42,768 nucleotides of DNA from Verrucomicrobiota bacterium (GTDB lineage: Bacteria; Verrucomicrobiota; Verrucomicrobiia; Chthoniobacterales; UBA10450): contig QHRD01000010.1 of NCBI GenBank assembly GCA_003220005.1, forward strand, positions 1 to 42,768, given 5' to 3'. Positions 7,440 to 14,806 of this stretch are shown piece by piece. The notes under the pieces were generated by a model. That model had not been told where the DNA came from. It saw only the letters and a program-made list of their open reading frames with translations, and ran no database searches. The position numbers were made by a program, and so were the translations under genes. Every line of letters begins with the position of its first letter. The stretch's first letter is position 1.

Positions 7440-8168
7440 TCAGCGCAACATTTCCAGAAGCGTAAGCGCGTTTCGGGGGGCGGCGCCTTCGGCGTCGTTA
7501 TCGAAGTAGACGTGCACGCCGCGATTCTCCTTGCGCCAGTGCCGGATGCGCGTCGCCCATTTTTTGAGCGCGGGCTTACTGTAGCTCGACGCGTATTTCC
7601 GGGTATGGCCGTGCAGGCGGATATAAACTAAGTCAGTCGTGACTTTCTCCCAAATCGGCCAGTCGGGCGCGTCAGACAGGCAGACCGCGACCGCGTGGTC
7701 GCTTAAGCATTCGGCGACTTCGTCATCGAACCACGATTTATGACGAAACTCGATCGCGTGCCGCGTGGTTTTCCAACGGCGCAGGATTTTCACAAATTTG
7801 CTCAGACGTTCGACGTTCCTCTTTGACGACGCGGGAAGCTGCCAGATCACGGCGGCGAGCCGATCGCCGAGTGACGACGCTGAGTCGCGACAACGGATTA
7901 CCGGTTCTTCTACATCGATCAGCTTTTTGTTGTGCGTGACGTAACGATGGCCTTTGATGGCGAACGGAAAATCTTCCGGTGTCTCGTCGCGCCATTTCTT
8001 GAACGTGCTTTTCTCTGGCAGTTTGTAGAACGTGCCGTTCACCTCGATGCTTGTGAAACGTTCGGCACAAAAACGAAGCCACTGTTTTTGCGGCGTATCG
8101 CCGTAGAAACCGTCCCGCCAGCTTCTGTAATTCCAGCCGCTGGTACCGACGTATGCTTTGCCAGGCAT
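7440..8168 (-). CDS. DUF72 family protein (YecE-like)
   Basis: About 242-aa protein with the DUF72 TIM-barrel-like fold. Typical blocks are YVGTSGWNYRSWR at the N-terminus, SIEVNGTFYKLP, AIEFRHKSWF, and the C-terminal VYIRLHGHTRKY...VYFDNDAEGAAP. Molecular function of the family is unknown. ATG 8168 (MPGKAYVGTSG) is preferred over the upstream TTG at 8177 because family members begin close to the YVGTSGW block. Confidence 0.88.
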   Translation of the reverse strand: MPGKAYVGTSGWNYRSWRDGFYGDTPQKQWLRFCAERFTSIEVNGTFYKLPEKSTFKKWRDETPEDFPFAIKGHRYVTHNKKLIDVEEPVIRCRDSASSLGDRLAAVIWQLPASSKRNVERLSKFVKILRRWKTTRHAIEFRHKSWFDDEVAECLSDHAVAVCLSDAPDWPIWEKVTTDLVYIRLHGHTRKYASSYSKPALKKWATRIRHWRKENRGVHVYFDNDAEGAAPRNALTLLEMLR

Positions 8169-8263
8169 CACTCGCAATTGATTGTTGAACTCCTCTTCAA
8201 TAATCGCATCTGCGGTTAGAGGTCTGTTTGAACTTTATCGACGTCTTGTTGGAAGTATTCTGC

Positions 8264-8677
8264 ATGTATGATGCGGACCGGTGTTGCCTTTTGATCTCAA
8301 TTTTTCTCAGCGCCACTATCGCCAACACCTCGTTGAGCGAGCCGAATTGGGCGGGTGAGTACGCGAATAAGAAGTTCCTCAACAGCGAAGCGGTCTTGCA
8401 ATTCAGTATTGAGCAGTCAGCAAATGTTATCAAGATTGCCTTCGATGCCGCGTACAACGACGCGCATGGTGCCGCACCCGACGGCGAAGGTCAGGCAACA
8501 ATCACCGGAGAGAACACGCTGGAGTTCAAATGGGAAGATAGTTTTAAGAATTCGGGAACCGGCACAATCATGCGGACCGGTGGCGGCATCATCGTGTCGA
8601 TGAAGACCATGCGAATAGGGGATTCGCGTTGTCTCGCATTTTATGGGCGGAAGATGCAGCTCAAGCGCGTGAAGTAA
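8264..8677 (+). CDS. small exported protein, function unknown
   Basis: I do not recognise a family. ATG 8264 is preferred over the TTG at 8228 because GGAAG lies 8 nt upstream. The first ~25 residues (CCLLISIFLSATIA) look like a signal peptide, followed by an about 110-residue beta-rich segment with alternating hydrophobic residues (NTLEFKWEDSF...GTIMRTGGGIIVSMKTM), reminiscent of small beta-barrel or lipocalin-like exported proteins. Its stop is followed directly by the double-hairpin element at 8678. Confidence 0.55.
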   Translation: MYDADRCCLLISIFLSATIANTSLSEPNWAGEYANKKFLNSEAVLQFSIEQSANVIKIAFDAAYNDAHGAAPDGEGQATITGENTLEFKWEDSFKNSGTGTIMRTGGGIIVSMKTMRIGDSRCLAFYGRKMQLKRVK

Positions 8678-8728
8678 GGTAGGAACATCGCGCTGCGATA
8701 ACCGGACGCCGCCGCGCGGCGTCCTACC
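8678..8728. repeat. double-hairpin element GGTAGG...CCTACC
   Basis: Two hairpins, ATCGCG-c-TGCGAT-like (8687-8699) and GGACGCCGC...GCGGCGTCC (8704-8724), bounded by GGTAGG and CCTACC. It separates the exported-protein stop from the convergent mutase stop; the mutase TAG codon overlaps its right edge. Confidence 0.65.
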
Positions 8729-10511
8729 TACACCATCGGGCGAAAACGCCCCACGACTTCCTGCAAACGCTCCGTGATCTGGCCTAACGAACAGACCTCA
8801 GCCGCTTCTAGCAGAGCGGGGAAAACATTTTCACCACCATCAGCGGCTCCCGCTAGTTTATCTAGCGCGCGTTTCGCTTTCTCGGCATTTTTCTTTTTGA
8901 ATTTCACAAGGCGATCGACCTGCCACTGCCGTTTGCTCCGCGGGATGCGCGCAAGTTTCACGTCCGGAATGTCATCGTCGCCGTCGCGGTAGCGGTTCAA
9001 GCCTACGCTTGGGCGAATTCCATCGTAAATTTGCTGTTCGTAGCGATGGGCGGCGTTTTGGATCTGGCTACGCTGATAACGTTCTTCTACTGCTGCCAGC
9101 ACGCCGCCGAGCCGTTCGATCTCGCGGAATTCATCGAGAATCGCCGCTTCCACCGCGCGCTCGACAGCTTTCATCCCGGGCGAACCGCTTAGCATGTTCA
9201 TGGTGTGTTTAAAAATGCCGGACTCCTCGAGCAGGATTGCCTGTCCGTGCGCAGCAAGCCGGATCCATTCTTCACTCGGCGTGGTGAAAGGTTCGTCGGC
9301 GCTATTCGAATGACACGAATTCGTGGCATTCATGTAAGCCAGGATTAACTCGGTTGCCGTACGGGTAAGATTGTTTTTGAACTCGGCGGCAATCAGCGAG
9401 CGCCCGCTGGTTTGCGTATGTAATTTGTAAAGCTGCGCTTTTGGCCCCGCGCCGAACACGTCACGCATTCCGATCGCCCAGATCCGACGCGACACGCGCG
9501 CGAGCGCGATGTACTCAGCGTCCAGTCCGCAATCAAGAAAGAACGAAAGACGCGGTCCGAATTGATCGACGGGGATGCCGCGCCCGGCGAACATTTCTAC
9601 GTACGCGAATCCGTTGGACAACGTGTAAGCAGCTTGCTGCACCGGCGTCGAGCCGGCTTCGCCGATGTGGTAGCCGCTAATCGAGATCGGATACCAGCGC
9701 GGCATTTCGCGCGTGGTAAGATCGTTTCGTTCTGCGCCTGGACTTCCTTGAAAATGTCGGCCTGAATTGTGCCCCGCAACTTCGGAACAACTCTCGGCCC
9801 GAACCGCCGTTTCGCAGCAGCGATGTACATCGCCATGATAATCGGCGCCGGGCCGCTAATCGTCATTGACGCAGAGAAATTCGTCGAGCCGAGATCGAAT
9901 CCATCGTATAGCCGTACCATGTCTTCGACAGTGTCGATCGCCACGCCGCCTTCGCCGATCTTTCCAAAGACACCGTCCGCATCGCTGTCGATCCCGTAGA
10001 GCGTCGGGCCATCGAACGCCGTGCTGAGACGGTGCGTGCGCTGGTGGCGTGTGAGATACTGAAAACGCTCGTTCGTGTCCTCAGCCAGCATCAAACCGGA
10101 GAACAATCGCGTGGGCTCTTCGACTTGCGGAATTTTCTCGCCACGGGACGAGTCCGTCCGACTGGCGGACTTGTCGAGTTTACCGCCGTTCTTCTCAAAG
10201 CTTTCAATCTCGCGAACCGGCTCGAGATACATCTCGCGATAGGTCGCGTTCAGATACGGAAATTCGCCGGGCAATCCTTCGCCGAAAAGATAACGCGCGA
10301 CCTCGCCGGGCTCGTCGATTTCCGGCAAAGCGAGTCGTGGCAAGGGCAAGCCGGTCGGGGTGCGAGTGGTCGGAATCTTTGCTTTGAAGTCGTTCCAGCG
10401 GCCACGCAGTTCGCCGCCGAATTTTTCATCCGTGCGCGCGCGTTTCACCTGATCGAGGACAAACTTGTTATAGGTCTCAACCGATTCGACGACTTGTCCG
10501 AGTTTGCTCAT
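8728..10511 (-). pseudogene. icmF: IcmF-type acyl-CoA mutase domain, frameshifted
   Basis: Substrate-binding mutase part of an isobutyryl-CoA mutase fusion (IcmF). The first frame (10511 down to about 9720) holds the linker-like N-terminus, the PGEFPYLNATY block, the RLSTAFDGPTLYG block and LRGTIQADIFKEVQAQNETI. The second frame (about 9718 to 8728) resumes at TTREMPRWYPISISGYHIGEAG and runs to the normal C-terminus (VCSLGQITERLQEVVG). Between them the reading frame shifts, and compared with the family as I remember it about 15-20 residues are missing, so a small deletion is likely. As written, no full-length mutase is made. The B12-GTPase half lies just upstream, separated by an inverted repeat. 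A sequencing error is the main alternative. Confidence 0.8.
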
Positions 10512-10528
10512 TTCTTTGGTTAACTTCC

Positions 10529-10613
10529 TGTCATTCCGAGCGGAGTCGAGGAATCTCTATCTAATTTTTCTCAGAGAAGATCCAGAGATGTCTCGACTTC
10601 GCTCGACATGACA
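10529..10613. repeat. dispersed inverted repeat, family A (best copy)
   Basis: Arms TGTCATTCCGAGCGGAGTCGAGG...ATCTCT and AGAGAT...CTCGACTTCGCTCGACATGACA can pair over nearly 30 bases with a short AT-rich centre. It is the whole spacer between the B12-GTPase ORF and the mutase ORF of the icmF locus. Other copies or fragments: 2959-3049, 22203-22233, 27887-27914, 35589-35694. Confidence 0.85.
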
Positions 10614-10619
10614 AGTTGA

Positions 10620-11783
10620 TTATACGCGCCCACAAATTAAATCGAACAATCGGTCGACGCCAGGGTCGCGGTGACGTTTTGCGACAGTGTCGATCAGTTG
10701 CTGCGACCGCCCGCCTCCGCCAAGGCTACGACGGGCAGGCCGGTTTTGTTCCAGGCGTTGCTCGATTTCCGTGTGCGCGGTGCGCGCGCGCTGAAGATCG
10801 CTTTTGTTCACCACGATGATGTCCGCCAAATCAAGCATCACGATTTTTTGCAATTGCAACCGGCTGCCGTAATCCGGATTCATCACCAGCACTGTTTGAT
10901 CGACAATTCCATTTTTCTGAAACGGCATTGCCTCCTGGCCGGTACCGACGGTCTCGATAATGACGTAATTGAATTTCGATTGAGCGAGCAGCACCAGGCA
11001 ATCGTGCGTCGCGGGCGAAAGCCCGCCCGCTTGTCCGCGTGTGGCCATGCTGCGCATGAACACGCGATCGTCCTGCGAGTTGATCATTGTGGCACGATCG
11101 CCCAGCAACGCGCCTTCGCCGACCACGCTGGGATCATGGGACAAAATTGCAATCCTTCCTTTCGGATCTCGATTAAGAAAACGCAGCACGAGCTCGTCGA
11201 TCAATGTCGTTTTGCCCGCACCACCCGGCCCGGTGAAACCAATGACACGGCTTCGCCGTGAAGTCCGAATTTCGAATTTCGAATTTCGAATTTTCTTCCG
11301 GCCCGCGGCGGCATCTTCAATCTCCGTCAGCCTGTGTGCGAGTTCCTGATCGAATGATTTGGCCTGCGACCGTTTCGCTCGCGATTTGCCATAGCGTTGA
11401 TGGACAAATTTCACCATGTCCTCGAGCGACGTGCCGGCGAAAAAAACTTCCTCGACGCCTTTGCGTTTCATGATCGCGGCATCGTCATGTGTAATGGTGC
11501 CGCCGCCACCACCGAATACCTTGATGTCGTCTGCCCCTTTTTTGCGGAGAAGATTCACAACCTCAGCAAAAAACTCAATGTGTCCGCCGTTGTAACTGGA
11601 GATGCCAATCGCGCGCACGTCTTCCTGGATCGCCGCGCGCACGATGTCGCCCACCGAGCGATGATAACCGAGATAAATGACCTCAATGCCATGCCGAATG
11701 AATTCCAAATTGATTGTATTGATCGCGCTATCGTGCCCGTCGCAAATCGGAACCGCGGTCAAAATCCGGATGGGTGAAGCCAT
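10620..11783 (-). CDS. icmF: IcmF N-terminal half: B12-binding and G-protein chaperone domains
   Basis: 387-aa protein with the first two modules of IcmF. Residues 1-~135 form a cobalamin-binding domain with DGHDSAIN, LGYHRS and the glycine-rich VFGGGGG. Residues ~185-387 are a MeaB-like GTPase with P-loop GPGGAGKTT and base-recognition NKSD. In canonical IcmF the mutase domain continues in the same chain; here the ORF stops at TAA just before an inverted repeat and the mutase is separate. Two repeat-derived stretches are in frame: KIRNSKFEIR plus a CACGGC/GCCGTG hairpin (residues ~163-177), just before the P-loop, and PARRSLGGGG (from the family B palindrome at 10710-10739). It could still bind B12 and GTP, but is probably useless if the mutase is dead. 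Confidence 0.8.
   Translation of the reverse strand: MASPIRILTAVPICDGHDSAINTINLEFIRHGIEVIYLGYHRSVGDIVRAAIQEDVRAIGISSYNGGHIEFFAEVVNLLRKKGADDIKVFGGGGGTITHDDAAIMKRKGVEEVFFAGTSLEDMVKFVHQRYGKSRAKRSQAKSFDQELAHRLTEIEDAAAGRKKIRNSKFEIRTSRRSRVIGFTGPGGAGKTTLIDELVLRFLNRDPKGRIAILSHDPSVVGEGALLGDRATMINSQDDRVFMRSMATRGQAGGLSPATHDCLVLLAQSKFNYVIIETVGTGQEAMPFQKNGIVDQTVLVMNPDYGSRLQLQKIVMLDLADIIVVNKSDLQRARTAHTEIEQRLEQNRPARRSLGGGGRSQQLIDTVAKRHRDPGVDRLFDLICGRV
10710..10739. repeat. 30-bp palindromic repeat, family B, inside icmF
   Basis: CCCGCCTCCGCCAAGGCTAC followed by GACGGGCAGG; one base different from the copy in mutM. It is read from the opposite strand here and encodes exactly ten codons, PARRSLGGGG. Confidence 0.85.
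11246..11295. repeat. in-frame hairpin plus GAATTTC tandem repeat inside icmF
   Basis: CACGGC-ttc-GCCGTG (11246-11260) followed by about four units of the 7-mer (C)GAATTT(C). The stretch is read through in frame just N-terminal to the GTPase P-loop. Related simple sequence appears inside pyrC (21014-21047) and before tRNA-Leu (38681-38710). Confidence 0.65.
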
Positions 11784-11807
11784 GTCGTTGAAGAGATAAC
11801 AATAAAT

Positions 11808-11870
11808 CTGGAAGCCAGGAAAACAGGAAAAACTAGCGCGAATCTAATTTCTTGGCTTCCTGGTTTCCTG
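11808..11870. repeat. inverted repeat in the icmF-fabG divergent intergenic region
   Basis: CTGGAAGCCAGGAAAACAGGAAA pairs with TTGGCTTCCTGGTTTCCTG. It takes up most of the 105-nt gap between the two divergent genes, so promoters of both must overlap or lie inside it. Confidence 0.6.
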
Positions 11871-11888
11871 ATTAAACTTCTTCTCGAT

Positions 11889-12644
11889 ATGGCCGATCCG
11901 TTAAATTTCACCGACAAAGTTGTGCTGGTCACCGGCAGTTCGCGCGGGATCGGCGCAGAAATGATCAAGGCCTTCGGGAAACACGACGCACAGTGCGTGG
12001 TGAACTATGTCGAAGATGCTCAAGGGCAGAATAAGACCGACGCGATGACGGTCGCGAAAGAATTAAACGAGCCACTAGTGATCGAGTGCGACGTAACCCA
12101 GCCGGCGCAGGTCGAAGCCATGATAAAGCAAATACAGGATCGACATGGCGGCCTCGATATTCTCGTGAACAATTCCGGCATCATTAGCGATCGCACCATC
12201 AAGAAAATGTCGATGGATGAATTCGAGAGCGTCATTCGCGTAAATCTAATCGGCACATTCATCGTCACTCAAAAAGCAGGCGCGATTCTGCGCAACGGCG
12301 GCCGGATCATCAACATGTCCTCCGTGAGCGGCCAACTGGGCTTGTTCGGCCAAGCCAATTATTCGTCGAGCAAAGCGGGGATTATTTCGCTCACGAAAGT
12401 CTCTGCCCGCGAGTTTGCCCGGCAAAGCGTCACTGTGAATGCCATCGCTCCGGGTTTCATCGACGTCGGCATGAGCAAGGGTATGCCCGATGAAGTGACG
12501 CAGAATTTTATCAAACAAATTCCGCTCGGCCGCCTCGGTGACGTAAGTGAAATTGTAAACGCAGCGCTCTTCCTTGCGTCCCCAATGGCGTCATATATCA
12601 CGGGGCAAGTCTTGAACGTGAACGGCGGTTTTTACATGGGCTGA
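11889..12644 (+). CDS. SDR-family 3-oxoacyl reductase (FabG-like)
   Basis: 251-aa classical short-chain dehydrogenase/reductase, probably reducing a 3-oxoacyl-ACP or -CoA with NADPH. The cofactor motif TGSSRGIG (about 15-22), NNSG (about 93-96), the catalytic Ser in MSSVSG, YSSSK (Tyr/Lys pair, about 157-161) and the C-terminal ITGQVLNVNGG are all present. Divergent from icmF, which hints at, but does not prove, a shared acyl-CoA context. Its TGA stop is followed immediately by a decayed copy of palindromic family B. Confidence 0.87.
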   Translation: MADPLNFTDKVVLVTGSSRGIGAEMIKAFGKHDAQCVVNYVEDAQGQNKTDAMTVAKELNEPLVIECDVTQPAQVEAMIKQIQDRHGGLDILVNNSGIISDRTIKKMSMDEFESVIRVNLIGTFIVTQKAGAILRNGGRIINMSSVSGQLGLFGQANYSSSKAGIISLTKVSAREFARQSVTVNAIAPGFIDVGMSKGMPDEVTQNFIKQIPLGRLGDVSEIVNAALFLASPMASYITGQVLNVNGGFYMG

Positions 12645-12670
12645 CCCGCCTTCGCCGAGGCTAAGGCGGA
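12645..12670. repeat. decayed palindromic family B copy after the fabG-like gene
   Basis: CCCGCCTTCGCCGAGGCTAAGGCGGA matches the family B core with several substitutions. It starts directly after the fabG-like stop codon. Confidence 0.6.
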
Positions 12671-12675
12671 GAGCA

Positions 12676-12891
12676 TCAGTCCAACTTCTGCACGAGCAAC
12701 CACACGAGCGCAGAGAGCATCGCTGCAAATGCCGACAACACGAAGGTCGCGCGTCTCGTCTGCCGAATCTTGAAGACAGGCTTTGGAATATCGTCGTGAA
12801 TATGGCTGGCCTCGAACAGTTTCATCAGTACAAAAGCCACGACGAAACCGACGGCACCCCATTTGAGGCATCCCAAAGTCGTATCAAGCAT
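12676..12891 (-). CDS. small membrane protein, function unknown
   Basis: 71 aa with two predicted transmembrane helices, about residues 11-26 (WGAVGFVVAFVLMKLF) and 48-67 (ATFVLSAFAAMLSALVWLLV), joined by a polar loop with basic residues. The alternative overlapping frame (12632-12871) has no such pattern and is rejected. I do not recognise the family. Confidence 0.6.
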   Translation of the reverse strand: MLDTTLGCLKWGAVGFVVAFVLMKLFEASHIHDDIPKPVFKIRQTRRATFVLSAFAAMLSALVWLLVQKLD

Positions 12892-13020
12892 CCCGCAAAG
12901 ACCCTAGCGCACGCAACCGCGGCGCTCAAGGGCGGTCTTGATCTGGGCGCTGCGCAGATCCACTGGGTGCGTCCATCAATTGAGGACGCAATTCCAGAAT
13001 CAGAGACTTTGAAGTTCCCT

Positions 13021-13245
13021 CTACGGTGTCGGCGCAGGAGAAGATCCTTCTGAAGGCGAGGGAGACTCCTCGGCTTTCTTCTTTTTCGCCGCGGTCTTCT
13101 TCTTCTTTGCCGGCGACGGAGTGGGCGAGACTTTGGCAGTTGCCGCCCCCCTAGTCGAAGATGCGGTGGTTCCCTGTTGTGTGCAGGAAACGATAAACGC
13201 TACGCCGATCAGGACGGTGATGAACGTTAATACAGATTTTTTCAT
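13021..13245 (-). CDS. small lipoprotein with Ser/Pro/Lys-rich tail
   Basis: The ORF track starts 61 codons too early; ATG 13245 gives MKKSVLTFITVLIGVAFIVSC, a standard lipoprotein signal with the lipidated Cys at residue 21. The mature part (about 54 residues) is low-complexity: AKKKKTAAKKKK blocks flanked by Ser/Pro/Thr runs. It is probably an extended, cationic outer- or inner-membrane lipoprotein; no domain is recognisable. Confidence 0.65.
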   Translation of the reverse strand: MKKSVLTFITVLIGVAFIVSCTQQGTTASSTRGAATAKVSPTPSPAKKKKTAAKKKKAEESPSPSEGSSPAPTP

Positions 13246-13342
13246 AGTTGCAGTTAGGTTCGAAGGTCGCAGAATGTTCGGTCGCTCGCCAAATGGCAAG
13301 CATAAACAACACTCCCAAGGAGATAACGCCCGAGGCGCGCCA

Positions 13343-13726
13343 TTAGGTCGAGGAAAAATCGGCGCCCGCCATACTTTGAAGCGCATCAGCCAGCGTCTGG
13401 AACGTCGCGATTTGGATTTCGGGTCCATAATGGAATTGCGAGAGAATATTGAGACCGATGTCCTTGTGCGGATCGGGAATCACTCGCGTCACAGAGGCGA
13501 CACCTTTTTCCGCAAGCGTATCCATGATTTCGGCGATGTGACGCGCCTCTGCCGAATCCATTGAGTCCAACCACCGGAAATCCGCCAGAACGCGGAAGCC
13601 GGACGCAACATCCTGCAAAACATCTCGTACGCGTTCCGCAGCCAGCTTTGCTTGCTCGGTCGTAACCCGTTGTGAAGCGCTGATCACCAGGAGACGTTTC
13701 GACTGATCGAGCTCAACGGCATACAT
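13343..13726 (-). CDS. STAS/SpoIIAA-like domain protein
   Basis: 127-aa cytoplasmic protein. The N-terminal beta strand (YAVELDQSKRLLVISA), a helix with TTEQAKLAAERVRDVL, the FRVLADFRWLD strand and the later IAEIMDTLAEKGVASVTRVIPD pattern fit a STAS-type alpha/beta fold as in small SpoIIAA-like proteins. No clear phosphorylatable Ser motif of anti-anti-sigma factors is evident, so a regulatory role is uncertain. ATG 13726 is a natural start. Confidence 0.5.
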   Translation of the reverse strand: MYAVELDQSKRLLVISASQRVTTEQAKLAAERVRDVLQDVASGFRVLADFRWLDSMDSAEARHIAEIMDTLAEKGVASVTRVIPDPHKDIGLNILSQFHYGPEIQIATFQTLADALQSMAGADFSST

Positions 13727-13981
13727 TTTTGCTCACCCCGATGCGACCGACCTCGCAAGTTCAACGGCTAATTACCAAAAGCCACCAAAATGTTTTCATC
13801 CATAATCGCATCAGCCAGGACAACATCCGTAATCAGAACGGCAAAACTGTACCACTCCCGAAATTTCCTACCCCTGTCAGGCACGTCAAATTACGGCCGC
13901 TCTTTGCAGCTTGTGGCTTGAATCTGTCTTGAAAAAAGAAGAGTGATTTTGTTGGGTGATTGCTAACCTTTTCGCTTCTTT

Positions 13982-14206
13982 ATGCTTTCAGTGACATCGA
14001 CAGACATTACCGTTTGGATCATCTGTGCGCTTCTCGCGATCGGCGTCGGCTGGAGCAAGTATGCGAAATGGAAAACACGCGACAAACTGGTGCGCGAACT
14101 GGCAGCGATGGATCCAGAGCGCCGTGAAAAATTACTCAGTCGGATGAGGCCGGACTTCGCCATGGAAGCACGGCAAGAATTAATGCGGCGGTTCCACATA
14201 GGCTAA
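13982..14206 (+). CDS. small single-pass membrane protein, function unknown
   Basis: 74 aa: one N-terminal transmembrane helix (about residues 9-24, ITVWIICALLAIGVGW) and a charged cytoplasmic tail with heptad-like spacing (LVRELAAMDPERREKLLSRMRPDFAME). Not a recognised family. The 255-nt stretch upstream, back to the STAS-like gene, shows no other gene. Confidence 0.5.
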   Translation: MLSVTSTDITVWIICALLAIGVGWSKYAKWKTRDKLVRELAAMDPERREKLLSRMRPDFAMEARQELMRRFHIG

Positions 14207-14247
14207 ACTGGCCGCTCGACGTCAAGCGTTGAACATGCCCTCTCCCG

Positions 14248-14646
14248 ATGTCCTCCACGACTTTCGAAATGACCGTTTCAGTTCTGCCGGATGACATCGA
14301 CGAGCAGAATCACGTGAACAACACGGTGTACCTGCGATGGGTGCAGGAGGTTGCCACTGCGCACTGGCGAGCCATTGCCAGCGTGGAAGCGCAGGAGACC
14401 ATCGGCTGGGTTGTTCTCCGGCACGAGATCGACTACAAAGCGCCCGCGGCGCATGGTGACCAAATCACGTTGCGAACGTGGGTCGGCAAAGCGACCCGGC
14501 TGACGTTTGAACGCTTCACCGAAATCCGGCGGGACAGCGATGGATTGCTATTGTCAAACGCTCGCACACTGTGGTGCCCGATCCATCCGCAAAGCGGCCG
14601 GCCCGCCCGCGTCCCACCGGAAGTGCGCGCACAATTTTCCATATGA
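14248..14646 (+). CDS. hotdog-fold acyl-CoA thioesterase (4HBT/YbgC-like)
   Basis: 132 aa, the usual length of a single hotdog domain. The catalytic-helix segment DIDEQNHVNNTVYLRWVQ (about residues 17-34) contains the conserved Asp/Asn-His-Val-Asn pattern of the 4-hydroxybenzoyl-CoA thioesterase family. Such enzymes hydrolyse acyl- or aryl-CoA thioesters in the cytoplasm. Substrate not determined. A dispersed inverted repeat follows the gene. Confidence 0.82.
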   Translation: MSSTTFEMTVSVLPDDIDEQNHVNNTVYLRWVQEVATAHWRAIASVEAQETIGWVVLRHEIDYKAPAAHGDQITLRTWVGKATRLTFERFTEIRRDSDGLLLSNARTLWCPIHPQSGRPARVPPEVRAQFSI

Positions 14647-14657
14647 GTTAGGTAGGT

Positions 14658-14717
14658 TTGGAGTTCCGTGTTTACGCGGCTGCCGGGAAAAAAACGCCTG
14701 AATGCGGAACTCCGAAC
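14658..14717. repeat. inverted repeat TTGGAGTTCCG...CGGAACTCCGAAC
   Basis: Arms TTGGAGTTCCGTGTTTACGCGG and CGCCTGAATGCGGAACTCCGA pair imperfectly around a centre CTGCCGGGAAAAAAA. Palindromic intergenic element between the thioesterase and the glycosyltransferase. Confidence 0.6.
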
Positions 14718-14776
14718 TAAGCGCTGGCAGCTTTTCAACGGCATGTCAGGAAACTGCGATTCCTGAAAGTTGAACA

Positions 14777-14806
14777 TTCGGCGTTGAGCGTTGAGCGTTG
14801 GGCGTT
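14777..14806. repeat. tandem GCGTTGA(G) repeat at the GT4 start
   Basis: GGCGTTGAGCGTTGAGCGTTGGGCGTTG: about four 7-nt units. The ORF-track start codon (TTG 14784) lies inside it, so the true N-terminus of the downstream gene is uncertain. Confidence 0.55.

Noticed and set aside
13727-13981. 67-aa ORF 13729-13932 as a gene
   Set aside because: No domain, no SD, unusual composition; the gap seems non-coding.
14777-14806. Tandem GCGTTGA units as a CRISPR remnant
   Set aside because: Units are adjacent 7-mers without spacers; a simple tandem repeat.
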